From Lachnospiraceae bacterium (GTDB lineage: Bacteria; Bacillota; Clostridia; Lachnospirales; Lachnospiraceae), in NCBI GenBank assembly GCA_015258065.1, contig JABZIZ010000023.1, forward strand, positions 1-31,848: a stretch of DNA of 31,848 nucleotides, written 5' to 3'. The translations under genes were made by a program, and so were the position numbers. This document shows, one piece after another, positions 8,052 through 16,170 of the stretch (its first letter is position 1; every line of letters starts with the position of its first letter). Under the pieces are notes generated by a model that saw only the letters and a list, made by a program, of their open reading frames with translations, made no database searches and had not been told where the DNA came from.

Positions 8052-8999
8052 TTAGAACAGCAGGACCCTGAGTCCGACCAGTAGAACAAGTCCCAGCCCC
8101 GCTGCCACATACATGATGCGACAGGCTTTCTTAATGTCTTCCGGCTCCGCCTCCTTACCGGCGTCCCCGATCGTAGGTTTGCGCACTTTTTTTCCAAAAT
8201 ACCAGGCGTCTCCCGCCAGTTGCAGACGCAGGGCCCCCGCCACCACGCTTTCCGTATGCGCTGAATTCGGACTGGCATGTTTGTCATGGTCCCTCCTGTA
8301 AATCCGAAACGCATTCCTCGCATCCAAACGCAGAAGAAACGATGCGGCAATCATCAGCGACGCAGAAAGTCTGGCAGGGATAAAATTCAGCACATCGTCC
8401 AGTCTCGCCGCCGCCTCTCCGAAATAGCGGTATCTGTCATTGCGGTATCCGATCATCGAATCCATAGTATTGGCGCACTTGTAAAGCATGCCAAGGAGAG
8501 GTCCTCCGATTGCCAGGTAAAAAAGAGGGGCAATCACGCCGTCGCAGCTGCTCTCCGCCACGGACTCCACCGCCGCCTTGCAGACTTCTTCCTCGTTTAA
8601 ACGATCCGTATCTCTCCCGACAATCATAGAGACGCTTTCTCTTGCTTCCTGCAAATTCCTGCGCTCTAACGCCCTCCTGACTTTACTTGCTGCCCGCTCC
8701 AGATCTCTTGCTGCCAGGCAGTAGGCAGTCAGAATACTCCTCGTCATCAGGAGAACCACAGGGCTCCGGCTAGAGGCAAGCCTCAGCAGTGCTTCTGTTC
8801 CCAAACCGAAAAGGAGCAGCACCAAAAAGACCAGCAAAGCTCCCTTTCTCCTCTGCCACCGCGGAGAGTCCTCTAAATTTAATAATCGCCCTTCCAAAAA
8901 AGAAATCCACTTCCCGACCAGCCGCACCGGATGTGGCAGAAAAGTCGGATCTCCAATCAGAAAGTCCAGCACAAACCCAATCACCAGCGCCTTGATCAC
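8052..8999 (-). CDS. cbiB: Adenosylcobinamide-phosphate synthase (membrane)
   Basis: This 315-residue integral membrane protein is CbiB/CobD, which attaches aminopropanol (phosphate) to adenosylcobyric acid. The N-terminus VIGFVLDFLIGDPTFLPHPVRLVG is the family signature, and NEEEVCKAAVESVAESSCDGVIAPLFYLAIGG sits in the middle (residues 153-185). SPNSAHTESVVAGAL is the conserved C-terminal motif. Several hydrophobic helices are visible (residues 53-72, 170-185, 295-313). The start ATG overlaps the cobS stop by 4 nt (ATGA), typical of translational coupling. Confidence 0.92.
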   Translation of the reverse strand: MIKALVIGFVLDFLIGDPTFLPHPVRLVGKWISFLEGRLLNLEDSPRWQRRKGALLVFLVLLLFGLGTEALLRLASSRSPVVLLMTRSILTAYCLAARDLERAASKVRRALERRNLQEARESVSMIVGRDTDRLNEEEVCKAAVESVAESSCDGVIAPLFYLAIGGPLLGMLYKCANTMDSMIGYRNDRYRYFGEAAARLDDVLNFIPARLSASLMIAASFLLRLDARNAFRIYRRDHDKHASPNSAHTESVVAGALRLQLAGDAWYFGKKVRKPTIGDAGKEAEPEDIKKACRIMYVAAGLGLVLLVGLRVLLF

Positions 9000-9781
9000 A
9001 GGAATCCTCCCACCGCCACCACGATGCAGATGGCAAGTTCACAAATGCACAGAAACCAACCTGCCACATCTCCCGTAATGCCGTGAAAGAGTACAAGAGA
9101 CTTCCGGTAATAGTAGAGGAAAATAAGCAGTGAAACGATGAGTGCAAGAAAGCCTATTCCTTGAGAGGTAAGAATCAGGCCTCCTCCATAGAGGAGCGCC
9201 TGTAAAAACAGGATGCCTCTCACCGTATCTCTGCAAGAAGCATCCTCCTTCGCAGAAAAGGCTTGCAGCGTTCCGCCCTTTGTCGCCAGGGGAAAAGAAA
9301 CCACGCTGATGCCGGACAGACTCCTCACATAAGCAAAAACAAACAGCGGAAGTCCCCTAGACTGATGAATCAGAAGTGATGTACTGAAAAGGAAGAGACC
9401 CGCAAGCATCAGGAGCGAAATCACGGCAAAGGCGCCAATATGCGGGTCTTTTAAAATGCGCAACCTCTCCTCTTTGGTTCGATAAGAGGACAGGGCATCG
9501 GAGGTGTCCATGAAGCCGTCCACATGAATGCCCCCGTCTACCAGAACCGGTAAGAGAAGCAGGAGGATGGACAGGGGAAGAGCGGGAAGGCCGATTTTTT
9601 TTCCACAGAAAAAAAGGATCGCCTCCAGAAGGTCAATCAGCAGTCCGACCAAAGGAAAGGCAGCCATTGCATAGCGCCTCTCCTCTTCTTCCCAGGAAAA
9701 CTGGGGCATTGGAATTTTGGAATACATGGAAAAAGCAATGGCGACCACTTTTGCCACATTGCAATGTTGTTCAGTCTTCAT
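8996..9781 (-). CDS. cobS: Adenosylcobinamide-GDP ribazoletransferase (cobalamin synthase)
   Basis: CobS, 261 residues, joins adenosylcobinamide-GDP to alpha-ribazole (phosphate) in the membrane. The N-terminal region has SMYSKIPMP and the acidic metal-binding motif is DGGIHVDGFMDTSDALSS (residues 82-99), followed by KDPHIGAFAV, all diagnostic. The rest is mostly hydrophobic helices. It overlaps cbiB by 4 nt and lies 29 nt after cobC, fitting the nucleotide-loop assembly block of this operon. Confidence 0.93.
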   Translation of the reverse strand: MKTEQHCNVAKVVAIAFSMYSKIPMPQFSWEEEERRYAMAAFPLVGLLIDLLEAILFFCGKKIGLPALPLSILLLLLPVLVDGGIHVDGFMDTSDALSSYRTKEERLRILKDPHIGAFAVISLLMLAGLFLFSTSLLIHQSRGLPLFVFAYVRSLSGISVVSFPLATKGGTLQAFSAKEDASCRDTVRGILFLQALLYGGGLILTSQGIGFLALIVSLLIFLYYYRKSLVLFHGITGDVAGWFLCICELAICIVVAVGGFL

Positions 9782-9810
9782 TGGTGTTCATCCCCTGTTG
9801 TTTCGATTCT

Positions 9811-10422
9811 CTAAGTTTGTTTTATGATTTCCGGAATCCGTTTGTATTCCATCCCATCTTCCGAATCCCGGATCCAATATCCCTCCCCGTAAGGAGGCTG
9901 CCATTCATAACGATTTCTCTCTTCCTTCGGAAAAAATTCCTGCATCAGACAGGCAATCGGCCCGCCGTGGGAGACCAGGCAGATCTTGTTCTGTTTTTCT
10001 TCCAGATGGTGAAACGCCCGGATCACCCTCTCCTTCATCTGCCGCCCGCTCTCGCCTTCCGGAGGAGGGACACACTCCGGATCCTCCCGCAGCCACTTCT
10101 GATAGGATGGTCGATCCTTTAATTCCTCATAAGAATGCATTTCAAAGATCCCGAAGTCCACTTCTTCAAAGTCTCTGATGGCGGCAGCATCCCGGATCCC
10201 GTATAGCAAAAAAAGAGTCTGCATCGTCCTCTGCATTCCGCTGGAGCAGATGAAAAAACCGTCTAAGGACGGATACCCCTTCGGCGTTTTCTCTCCTTTT
10301 CTTCTGCGCATCTGTAAATCCCGGATCCCGCGATCCGAGAGCGGAAGATCCGTGCTTCCGCAATACAGGTGTCTCTCGCCCGCCTCCGTAAGGCCGTGCC
10401 TGAGTAACAAGATTTGTCGCAT
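9811..10422 (-). CDS. cobC: Alpha-ribazole phosphatase / histidine phosphatase family
   Basis: The 203-residue product is a histidine phosphatase. LLLRHGLTEAGE near the N-terminus holds the phospho-accepting His9, STDLPLSDRG follows, and VSHGGPIACLM supplies the second catalytic His. In this setting, between cobS and cobU, it is most likely CobC, which removes phosphate from alpha-ribazole-5'-phosphate or adenosylcobalamin-5'-phosphate. Sequence alone does not separate CobC from other phosphoglycerate-mutase-like phosphatases, so the specific function rests on operon position. Confidence 0.85.
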   Translation of the reverse strand: MRQILLLRHGLTEAGERHLYCGSTDLPLSDRGIRDLQMRRRKGEKTPKGYPSLDGFFICSSGMQRTMQTLFLLYGIRDAAAIRDFEEVDFGIFEMHSYEELKDRPSYQKWLREDPECVPPPEGESGRQMKERVIRAFHHLEEKQNKICLVSHGGPIACLMQEFFPKEERNRYEWQPPYGEGYWIRDSEDGMEYKRIPEIIKQT

Positions 10423-10462
10423 TCTCTGTCCGTCTCCGCTCCCTCGTGCTCTCCTGTAGAAA

Positions 10463-11482
10463 TCAAACTTCCTTTTTCAACACCGAAGGAAGGCCGCAGC
10501 TCACTCTTGTGACCATGTGGGATCGACCTGCCACTTCTCTGAGGAAAAGCCCTGTTTCCTCTCTCCACCTTCGGAACAGGGGATCCATCGGTACGATGCC
10601 ACATGAGATATCATCACTTAAAAGAACCGCTCCCTCTGCAAAACGAAGTTCCGGTTTTTTCCCTTTTTTGAGACAAAAAAGAACATATCTCTCCAGGTGA
10701 GAAATGAAATGCGCCCGAAAATCAGGCTCTTTTTCCTCCGAACAGACCTGAATCTCCCCTTCTGCAAGACCATATTTCTCCCTGACATAAGCCGTTTTCC
10801 CCTGATAGGCGCCTCCGATGACAAGCTCTTTGTAACAAGGTACCCCACCCCTCTCTTCTGTTCCTCTTGAAGGCAGGGCCCTGCTATGATGATCTTTCCC
10901 AGTGCAGTCAGAACTCATGTCCTTTCTCCCGTCCATCTCTTCACACAAAGCGTCCCATTCCATTCTTCCCTTCCACACAACTGCCTCTCCCAGGCAGACT
11001 TCGATACACAGGTCACAGCTTTTGGCGGCACAGATTTGCAACTGCGCCAGAGCTCTGCGAAATGACTCGCTCCCCTCATCCAGCTTCGTCGTATCCGCAT
11101 ACAGGTTGTCAAACACCAGCACGACATTTTCTGCCTCTCGGAGGAAGGTTTCCAGATCCTCCCGGACCCGCTCGCCTGCCTCCGGATCATAACTTCCACT
11201 GCCAAACATCTCATTGGCAAGGAGACTGGTCATCGCTTCCACCAAAAAAGTTCCTTCTCGATCTCTCTGCTCGAGGGCTCTTGTGAGATCCCGTCCCTGT
11301 TCCACCGTTTGAAAGGAAAGACCGCTGCGCCTGCCTTTGTGGCGTCTGATTCTCTCTCTATCCTCCTCATCCGTTGCAATCATGGTCGCCACATAGTAGT
11401 GAGGCGAAGGAAGCAAAAGTGCTATCCGCTCCGCAAACGCAGACTTTCCACTCTTGCTTCCACCACAGATCAGAATTTTCAT
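10463..11482 (-). CDS. cobU: Two-module adenosylcobinamide kinase/guanylyltransferase
   Basis: This 339-residue protein has two CobU-like modules. The first (1-185) has the P-loop GGSKSGKS (7-14), DRERIRRHKGRR with the guanylylated-His region, and FLVEAMTSLLANEMF. The second (about 209-335) opens with a P-loop-like IGGAYQGKT and ends with SCGIVPMDPLFRRWREETG and VSCGLPSVLK, which match the C-terminal CobU helix region. Ordinary CobU is about 180 residues with one module. Related clostridial genes occur as separate short proteins, so this looks like a fusion of a divergent pair. A hydrophilic linker (186-208) separates them. It is the first gene of the operon. Its ribosome site and start lie in a 40-bp tandem repeat. 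Confidence 0.85.
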   Translation of the reverse strand: MKILICGGSKSGKSAFAERIALLLPSPHYYVATMIATDEEDRERIRRHKGRRSGLSFQTVEQGRDLTRALEQRDREGTFLVEAMTSLLANEMFGSGSYDPEAGERVREDLETFLREAENVVLVFDNLYADTTKLDEGSESFRRALAQLQICAAKSCDLCIEVCLGEAVVWKGRMEWDALCEEMDGRKDMSSDCTGKDHHSRALPSRGTEERGGVPCYKELVIGGAYQGKTAYVREKYGLAEGEIQVCSEEKEPDFRAHFISHLERYVLFCLKKGKKPELRFAEGAVLLSDDISCGIVPMDPLFRRWREETGLFLREVAGRSHMVTRVSCGLPSVLKKEV

Positions 11483-11554
11483 GGCTTCCCTTCTTTGACT
11501 CCTCTCCTACACGGATTTTCATGGCTTCCCTTCTTTTACTCCTTTTCTACACGG
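11475..11554. repeat. 40-bp tandem duplication of the cobU start region
   Basis: Copies at 11475-11514 and 11515-11554 are identical at 37 of 40 positions. Each contains, on the minus strand, GAAGGGAAGCC-ATGAAAAT, the ribosome site and first codons of cobU. The upstream ATG (11522) is 40 nt away, so it is out of frame with cobU and opens a short overlapping reading frame. Confidence 0.9.
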
Positions 11555-11631
11555 ATCCGGTTCCTTCACGGTTCTGATTTTTTTCTTTTGCAATGGAATC
11601 TGCTCAGGTTCCTGTGAAAAGAAGCTCCTTG

Positions 11632-11640
11632 ATTATAGCA
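11632..11640 (-). promoter_or_regulatory. Extended -10 promoter element for the cob operon
   Basis: On the minus strand the sequence reads TGCTATAAT, a perfect extended -10 (TGnTATAAT), about 150 nt before the cobU start. There is no good -35 hexamer. It mirrors an identical element on the plus strand at 11660-11668. Confidence 0.55.
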
Positions 11641-11659
11641 GCATTTGCGCTATGACCCG

Positions 11660-11668
11660 TGCTATAAT
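11660..11668 (+). promoter_or_regulatory. Extended -10 promoter element for the thioesterase gene
   Basis: TGCTATAAT ends 24 nt before the chosen thioesterase start at 11693. With the minus-strand element it forms an inverted repeat (TTATAGCA / TGCTATAA, 19-nt centre), so the two promoters face away from each other with overlapping upstream space. Confidence 0.55.
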
Positions 11669-11692
11669 AAATCAAAAAAGGAAAATCACTGC

Positions 11693-12160
11693 ATGATAGA
11701 GAAAAAAACAAATTCAGAAACCAAAATCGACTTTCACAAACTGGTACAATACCGGAATGAGCGCAATCCCTTTTCAGTAGACGCCGGGGTGGAGATCATT
11801 GAAATTAAAGAAGGATATGCAAAGGCTGTTCTTCGTGTGGATGAACGAAAAGTCAACCCGATCGGATCGGTGCATGGAGGCTGTCTCTTTACCCTTGCCG
11901 ATACCACGGCAGGAAGCGCTGCCACTTCCCATGGCGTCTGGATGACAACACTGGATGCGGATATTCACTTCATGAGACCGGCTCTTCATCAAAAAACACT
12001 TTACGCCGAGGCCAATGAAATTAAGAGAGGCGCCAATATTTCCCTTTATTCCGTGTCAATCACGGATGAAGAAGGAGCGGAACTGGTTCGTGCCACCTTC
12101 ACCTTTGCTTCTTTGCACAAACCGATTGAAGATATGGGTCCTGACAACGAAAACCGCTAG
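11693..12160 (+). CDS. PaaI-type hotdog thioesterase
   Basis: The 155-residue protein is a hotdog-fold acyl-CoA thioesterase of the PaaI/YdiI group. The motif NPIGSVHGGCLFTLADTTAG (about 59-78) contains the HGG that binds the CoA thioester and the catalytic acidic position on the central helix, and TLDADIHFMRPA follows. Start 11693 is preferred over an in-frame codon at 11645 because AAAAAAGGAAAA lies upstream and the extended -10 promoter at 11660 would otherwise fall inside the gene. Its TAG stop overlaps the stop of the convergent AraC gene by 4 nt (CTAG). The natural thioester is unknown. Confidence 0.8.
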   Translation: MIEKKTNSETKIDFHKLVQYRNERNPFSVDAGVEIIEIKEGYAKAVLRVDERKVNPIGSVHGGCLFTLADTTAGSAATSHGVWMTTLDADIHFMRPALHQKTLYAEANEIKRGANISLYSVSITDEEGAELVRATFTFASLHKPIEDMGPDNENR

Positions 12161-13431
12161 CACGATCTAGTGCCGCTTACCGTTTTATCCAACTTCTGTA
12201 AGGTGACAGAGTCTCTGAATTCACTGGGTGTCATTCCCTTGAATTTAAAGAAATTCAAGTTAAAGGTCTTGATGTTGCTGTAGCCAACCGAAATCGAGAT
12301 TTCCAAAATCGAATACGTTGTCGTGACCAGCATCTCTCCGGCTTTATTGATTCGGATATAATTCAGCAGCGTCGCAAAATTTTTCCCCGCATAATATAGG
12401 AGAATACGGTTTAGTTCTGAAACCGAAACCTGATATTTCTCTGCAAATTGACTGGCATGCAGGAGTTCGGAATCAAAATGATCATATAAATATTCCGTTA
12501 CTTCCATCCCGATATTCTTATCCGATGCACTGAAGGTGGCGCTGCCCTTCCCATAAGTCTTCCGATACTTATTGGGTGTGAGACCGAATTTCTCCACAAA
12601 ATGTCTGGTCAGGTGAGAGGCATCCGTAAAGCCGATCAGTACCGCAATTTCGTCTAGCGGCAGCCCCGTATAAATCAAATAATCGACCGCCTTGTCCACC
12701 CGGATATCGACCAACAGCCTGGAAAAAGTGGTTCCCGTCAAATCCGATAGGCGTTTCGACAGCGTGGATGCGGAAATGTAAAATACATCCGCCACCTTTT
12801 CCATGGTCAAATGTTCCGCCGAATGAAAAAAGATATAGCTTAGAACCGCATTTTGCGGACCGGACATGGATGCCAGAGATGTCACGTTAGAAGACTGAAA
12901 AAAACGACGGTAGAGCACCATCAACTCTACCATTTTGGTCAGTGCGTATAGAAAGGATAGAGGCTTTTCCGACTTTTGCATCATGGACGACTCTACTCCC
13001 AACTCTTTCCGAAGAGCTGCCATGAGACTCCTGACTTCCTCTCTCTGTTCTCCTTTCAGATACACCACCGGATGAACTGCAAGGAACTCCAGGAGGTTTT
13101 CACTCTCCTTTTCCAGCCCCGGCGATACTTTCAGGATCGTGTTGATGTACTGATAATCGTATATAATCAGATTCAGATGAAGCGTATCCCTGACATCGAT
13201 AATATCGGTTACCTTCCAGGGGGTAATCACACAAAGCGTATCGGGAATAATCTCATACTCTGTTCCGTCAATCTTAATTTTCCCCCTTCCCTTGTTAAAG
13301 TAAAGAAAACGTGCAGCCCGATGCATCAATGCCTTCGTAGGTTTTTCAATTGCTTCATAGTCAAAAGAACACAAAGAATTCGGGTCGGTTCCCGAAGTCC
13401 AATTATCCTGTAATACTGCCTTTTTTGACAT
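12157..13431 (-). CDS. AraC-family regulator with two AraC DNA-binding domains
   Basis: This 424-residue protein has an N-terminal cupin-like sensing part (about 35-95), a helical middle, then two complete AraC DNA-binding regions. The first spans about 195-292 (TMEKVADVFYISASTLSKRL, IAVLIGFTDASHLTRHFVEKFGLTPNKYRK). The second spans about 308-408 (ASQFAEKYQVSVSELNRIL, ISISVGYSNIKTFNLNFFKFKGMTPSEFR). Most AraC proteins have one such region with two helix-turn-helices; here there are four. It lies directly after the arginine deiminase operon, on the same strand but beyond a terminator, so control of that operon is a reasonable guess. The ligand is unknown. Confidence 0.85.
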   Translation of the reverse strand: MSKKAVLQDNWTSGTDPNSLCSFDYEAIEKPTKALMHRAARFLYFNKGRGKIKIDGTEYEIIPDTLCVITPWKVTDIIDVRDTLHLNLIIYDYQYINTILKVSPGLEKESENLLEFLAVHPVVYLKGEQREEVRSLMAALRKELGVESSMMQKSEKPLSFLYALTKMVELMVLYRRFFQSSNVTSLASMSGPQNAVLSYIFFHSAEHLTMEKVADVFYISASTLSKRLSDLTGTTFSRLLVDIRVDKAVDYLIYTGLPLDEIAVLIGFTDASHLTRHFVEKFGLTPNKYRKTYGKGSATFSASDKNIGMEVTEYLYDHFDSELLHASQFAEKYQVSVSELNRILLYYAGKNFATLLNYIRINKAGEMLVTTTYSILEISISVGYSNIKTFNLNFFKFKGMTPSEFRDSVTLQKLDKTVSGTRSC

Positions 13432-13544
13432 TCTAGTCCACTTTCTAACAACTGATACAGCCTAGCGTATAAGCTATAATGTACCAGGAAATTCAGGAAA
13501 ATTCTTGATCGTTTCCATCCACCCCATTTTATACCATGGCAGGA

Positions 13545-13585
13545 CAAAAAAACAGAGCCTTCCATCATACGATCGAAAGCCCTGT
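13545..13585 (-). terminator. Intrinsic terminator of the arc operon
   Basis: On the minus strand ACAGGGCTTTC pairs with GAAGGCTCTGT over 11 bp (two G-U pairs) around a 12-nt loop, followed directly by seven Ts. It sits about 105 nt past the yfcC stop and ahead of the AraC gene. Confidence 0.8.
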
Positions 13586-13640
13586 CTCTAAAAACCAATC
13601 GCAATGCCTAAGACATTTTCGAAATGACCCTGCATTTACG

Positions 13641-13704
13641 CGATCATCCCGGTCATCTTAACCTTAGACGGTCATCCTAGTCATCTTGTCCTTAGACGAT
13701 CATC
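13641..13704. repeat. 28-bp imperfect tandem repeat over the yfcC stop codon
   Basis: Units at 13641-13668 and 13669-13696 share CG-TCATC and CCTTAGA blocks with a few substitutions, and a third partial unit CGATCATC begins at 13697. The yfcC stop (13692-13694) is inside the second unit, so the gene end appears duplicated downstream. Confidence 0.65.
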
Positions 13705-15194
13705 ATCGCAATCGAAAGAACGATGATGTTTGCAATTCCGATGGCAATAAAGAGTTTCAGACCCCATTTCATATAAGTCTTTAACTCAACCTTCGCTGCA
13801 CCAAGTCCACCCATGACCACGCCCGATGTAGGAGTGAAGAGGTTGATCAGACCGCAGCCTGCAGAGAAGATGCTGACCATCACAGAAGCGCTGAATCCGA
13901 GCGTGTTCGCCAAACCGCCGGTAACCGGGATGGAGAAGCCTGCCAGACCGGAGGTCGAAGGAACTAAGAAGCTGAGCACCAGATAAATGATATAAGACAT
14001 CGGTGCAAACACGAATCCGGGAACTCCTCTTAGCAGAGCAGAGGAACGATCCAGAATCCAGAAATCCATGTGGGTCGCCTGCATGACAACCGTGATCCCA
14101 CGAGCAACTGCAATGATCAAAGCAACCGACAGGAGATCCTTGGCGCCGTCCAGATAGGTGTTTACAAATACGTTTTCTGACATTTTGCCCATGATGGCAA
14201 CGATGATGCTGGCAAAGGTAAACCAGGCAGCCAGTTCCGCAAAATACCACTGACCAAGCGGCAGACCCGTGAGGAAGGAAGACCAGCCAAAGACATTCAT
14301 GTAAGCTTCTTCACTTCCGCCAAAGACGATGTCCTGATAGGAAATCAGAGAAGCGATCATAATAACAAAGGTAATCGCAAACACAATCAGAACCGCCTTA
14401 TGCTTGCCGGTGAACTCCAGCGTGTTTCCATCCGGTCTCTCAAAGGCTTCCTTCATATCCTGCTGTTCCTGTAAGGACAGAATGGTGGAACCCTTGTCCT
14501 TCTTTACCTTCTTCGCATAACTCAGCACAAACAAAATCGCAAGCAGAAGCGAAGATACCCAGAGAACAAAGCCCAGAACCATAATCGTGGTGCTGCTGTA
14601 GGGTACGTTTACGCTCTGCAGTGCAGCGGTGGCTGCTCCGGTCGCAAACGGGTTAATGGTGGAACCCAGAACACCGCAACCGGCTCCAAGAAGCACCGTT
14701 CCGACAGCAACAATTGTGTCAAACCCGGCTGCCACAAGCGCAGTCGTGATCAGTGCATAAAATCCGATCGTCTCCTCTGCCATGCCGTAAGTCGATCCGC
14801 CGATGGAGAAAAGTACCATCAGGATCACGATCAGAACCTCTTCTCTGCCGTGCATTTTTTTAACCAGATGGTAAACGCCGGCTTCCAAAGCCCCCGTCTT
14901 CATGACGACACCAATAAAGCCGCCGATGGAAACGATGAATACAATCAGATCTGCCGCATTCACAAATCCGTTTGGATAAGCCATAAAGAAGTTGCTGAAG
15001 CTGGCTCCCTGAACGGTTACGGTTCCTCCGTCCTTTACGGTCTGTAAAAGATCGCCGTACTTATCCGGATTCAGTCCCTCAATCAGGCTGTTGCTAATCG
15101 GCTGTCCGTTGAGCAACACGGAAATAATGGACAAAACCGCTAAAATGATGAACAAAATCGAAAACGCTGTGAGTGATTCTTTTTTCTTTTGCAT
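13692..15194 (-). CDS. arcD: YfcC-family carrier, probable arginine/ornithine antiporter
   Basis: This 500-residue polytopic membrane protein belongs to the YfcC/C4-dicarboxylate anaerobic carrier family (about 12 hydrophobic helices). Visible signatures are FIVSIGGFIGVVMKTGALEAG near the start, GSTYGMAEETIGFYALI, GAGCGVLGSTINPFATG, and LVPSTSGLAGFSIPVTG with LFTPTSGVVMGGL near the end. The two repeated Ser/Thr-Gly-Asn/Pro loops resemble substrate-binding loops of ion-transporter-type carriers. In streptococci the YfcC-type protein in the arc locus exchanges arginine for ornithine. Here it is the last gene after arcA-arcB-arcC, so the same role is inferred. GAAGGGAGG precedes the start. Transport of another amino acid is possible. 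Confidence 0.85.
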   Translation of the reverse strand: MQKKKESLTAFSILFIILAVLSIISVLLNGQPISNSLIEGLNPDKYGDLLQTVKDGGTVTVQGASFSNFFMAYPNGFVNAADLIVFIVSIGGFIGVVMKTGALEAGVYHLVKKMHGREEVLIVILMVLFSIGGSTYGMAEETIGFYALITTALVAAGFDTIVAVGTVLLGAGCGVLGSTINPFATGAATAALQSVNVPYSSTTIMVLGFVLWVSSLLLAILFVLSYAKKVKKDKGSTILSLQEQQDMKEAFERPDGNTLEFTGKHKAVLIVFAITFVIMIASLISYQDIVFGGSEEAYMNVFGWSSFLTGLPLGQWYFAELAAWFTFASIIVAIMGKMSENVFVNTYLDGAKDLLSVALIIAVARGITVVMQATHMDFWILDRSSALLRGVPGFVFAPMSYIIYLVLSFLVPSTSGLAGFSIPVTGGLANTLGFSASVMVSIFSAGCGLINLFTPTSGVVMGGLGAAKVELKTYMKWGLKLFIAIGIANIIVLSIAMMIV

Positions 15195-15218
15195 AAAAAA
15201 TCATCCTCCCTTCAAGAA

Positions 15219-16157
15219 TTATTTTGTAATAACGGTTCCTGTTTCGCCCTTAAGCGCAAGCGCAGCCTTCTGTAAAGAAGTGATGAGCGCGGTCCCCCCG
15301 TGCGTATTATTCTTTACAAATTCGATACAAGACTGCACCTTAGGAAGCATGCTGCCGGGAGCAAATTGCTTTTCTCCAATATACTTATCTGCTTCCGCAA
15401 GCGTCATCGTCGGAAGTTCCTTCTGATCCGGCTTGTTGAAGTTAATGCAAACCCGATCCACTGCCGTCAGGATGATCAACATATCGGCGCCGATCGACTC
15501 TGCAAGCAGGGCACTGGAACGATCCTTATCAATGACAGCTGCAACCCCTTTCAGACCATTCGGCGTTTCCACAACCGGAATGCCGCCGCCACCTACGGTG
15601 ATGACGATATCGCCGGCCTTGACCAGCTGCTCCACGACCTTCAGTTCTACAATCCGCTTCGGAATCGGAGACGGTACCACGCGGCGATAGCCACGTCCCG
15701 CATCTTCTACAAAGGTGAAGCCCTTTTCTGCAGCGATCTTGTCCGCTTCTTCCTTCGTATAAAAACTTCCTACCGGCTTGGTCGGATTGGCAAACCCGGG
15801 ATCTTTCTCGTCTACCACCACCTGCGTGATCACAGAAGCGCATTCCTTATCGATATGACGGGCTTTTAATTCCTGTTGGATCGCCTGCTGCAAATGATAG
15901 CCGATGTATCCCTGAGACATTGCTCCGCACTCCGGGAATGGCATAAAAGGAGTATTGCCTCCCTTTGTGCTGGAAAATTCCATTGCAAGATTGATCATGC
16001 CGACCTGAGGGCCGTTGCCATGTCCCACAATGACTTCATAACCGGCCTCAGACAGATCCACGATCGTCTTAGCGGTTTCACGAACCAAATTAAGTTGCTC
16101 CTCGGGGGTATTGCCTAAGGCATTTCCCCCGAGAGCAACGACAATACGCTTTGCCAT
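15219..16157 (-). CDS. arcC: Carbamate kinase
   Basis: The 312-residue product is carbamate kinase, which makes ATP from carbamoyl phosphate and ADP in the last step of the arginine deiminase route. The N-terminus RIVVALGGNALG, GHGNGPQVGMI, CGAMSQGYIGYHLQQAI, TVGGGGIPVVE, VIDKDRSSALLAESIGAD and the C-terminal FAPGSMLPKVQSCIEFV are all family blocks in the right order. A GCAGGAGAAG ribosome site precedes ATG 16157. It lies 13 nt after arcB and 24 nt before the carrier gene. Confidence 0.95.
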   Translation of the reverse strand: MAKRIVVALGGNALGNTPEEQLNLVRETAKTIVDLSEAGYEVIVGHGNGPQVGMINLAMEFSSTKGGNTPFMPFPECGAMSQGYIGYHLQQAIQQELKARHIDKECASVITQVVVDEKDPGFANPTKPVGSFYTKEEADKIAAEKGFTFVEDAGRGYRRVVPSPIPKRIVELKVVEQLVKAGDIVITVGGGGIPVVETPNGLKGVAAVIDKDRSSALLAESIGADMLIILTAVDRVCINFNKPDQKELPTMTLAEADKYIGEKQFAPGSMLPKVQSCIEFVKNNTHGGTALITSLQKAALALKGETGTVITK

Positions 16158-16170
16158 GCTCTTCTCCTGC

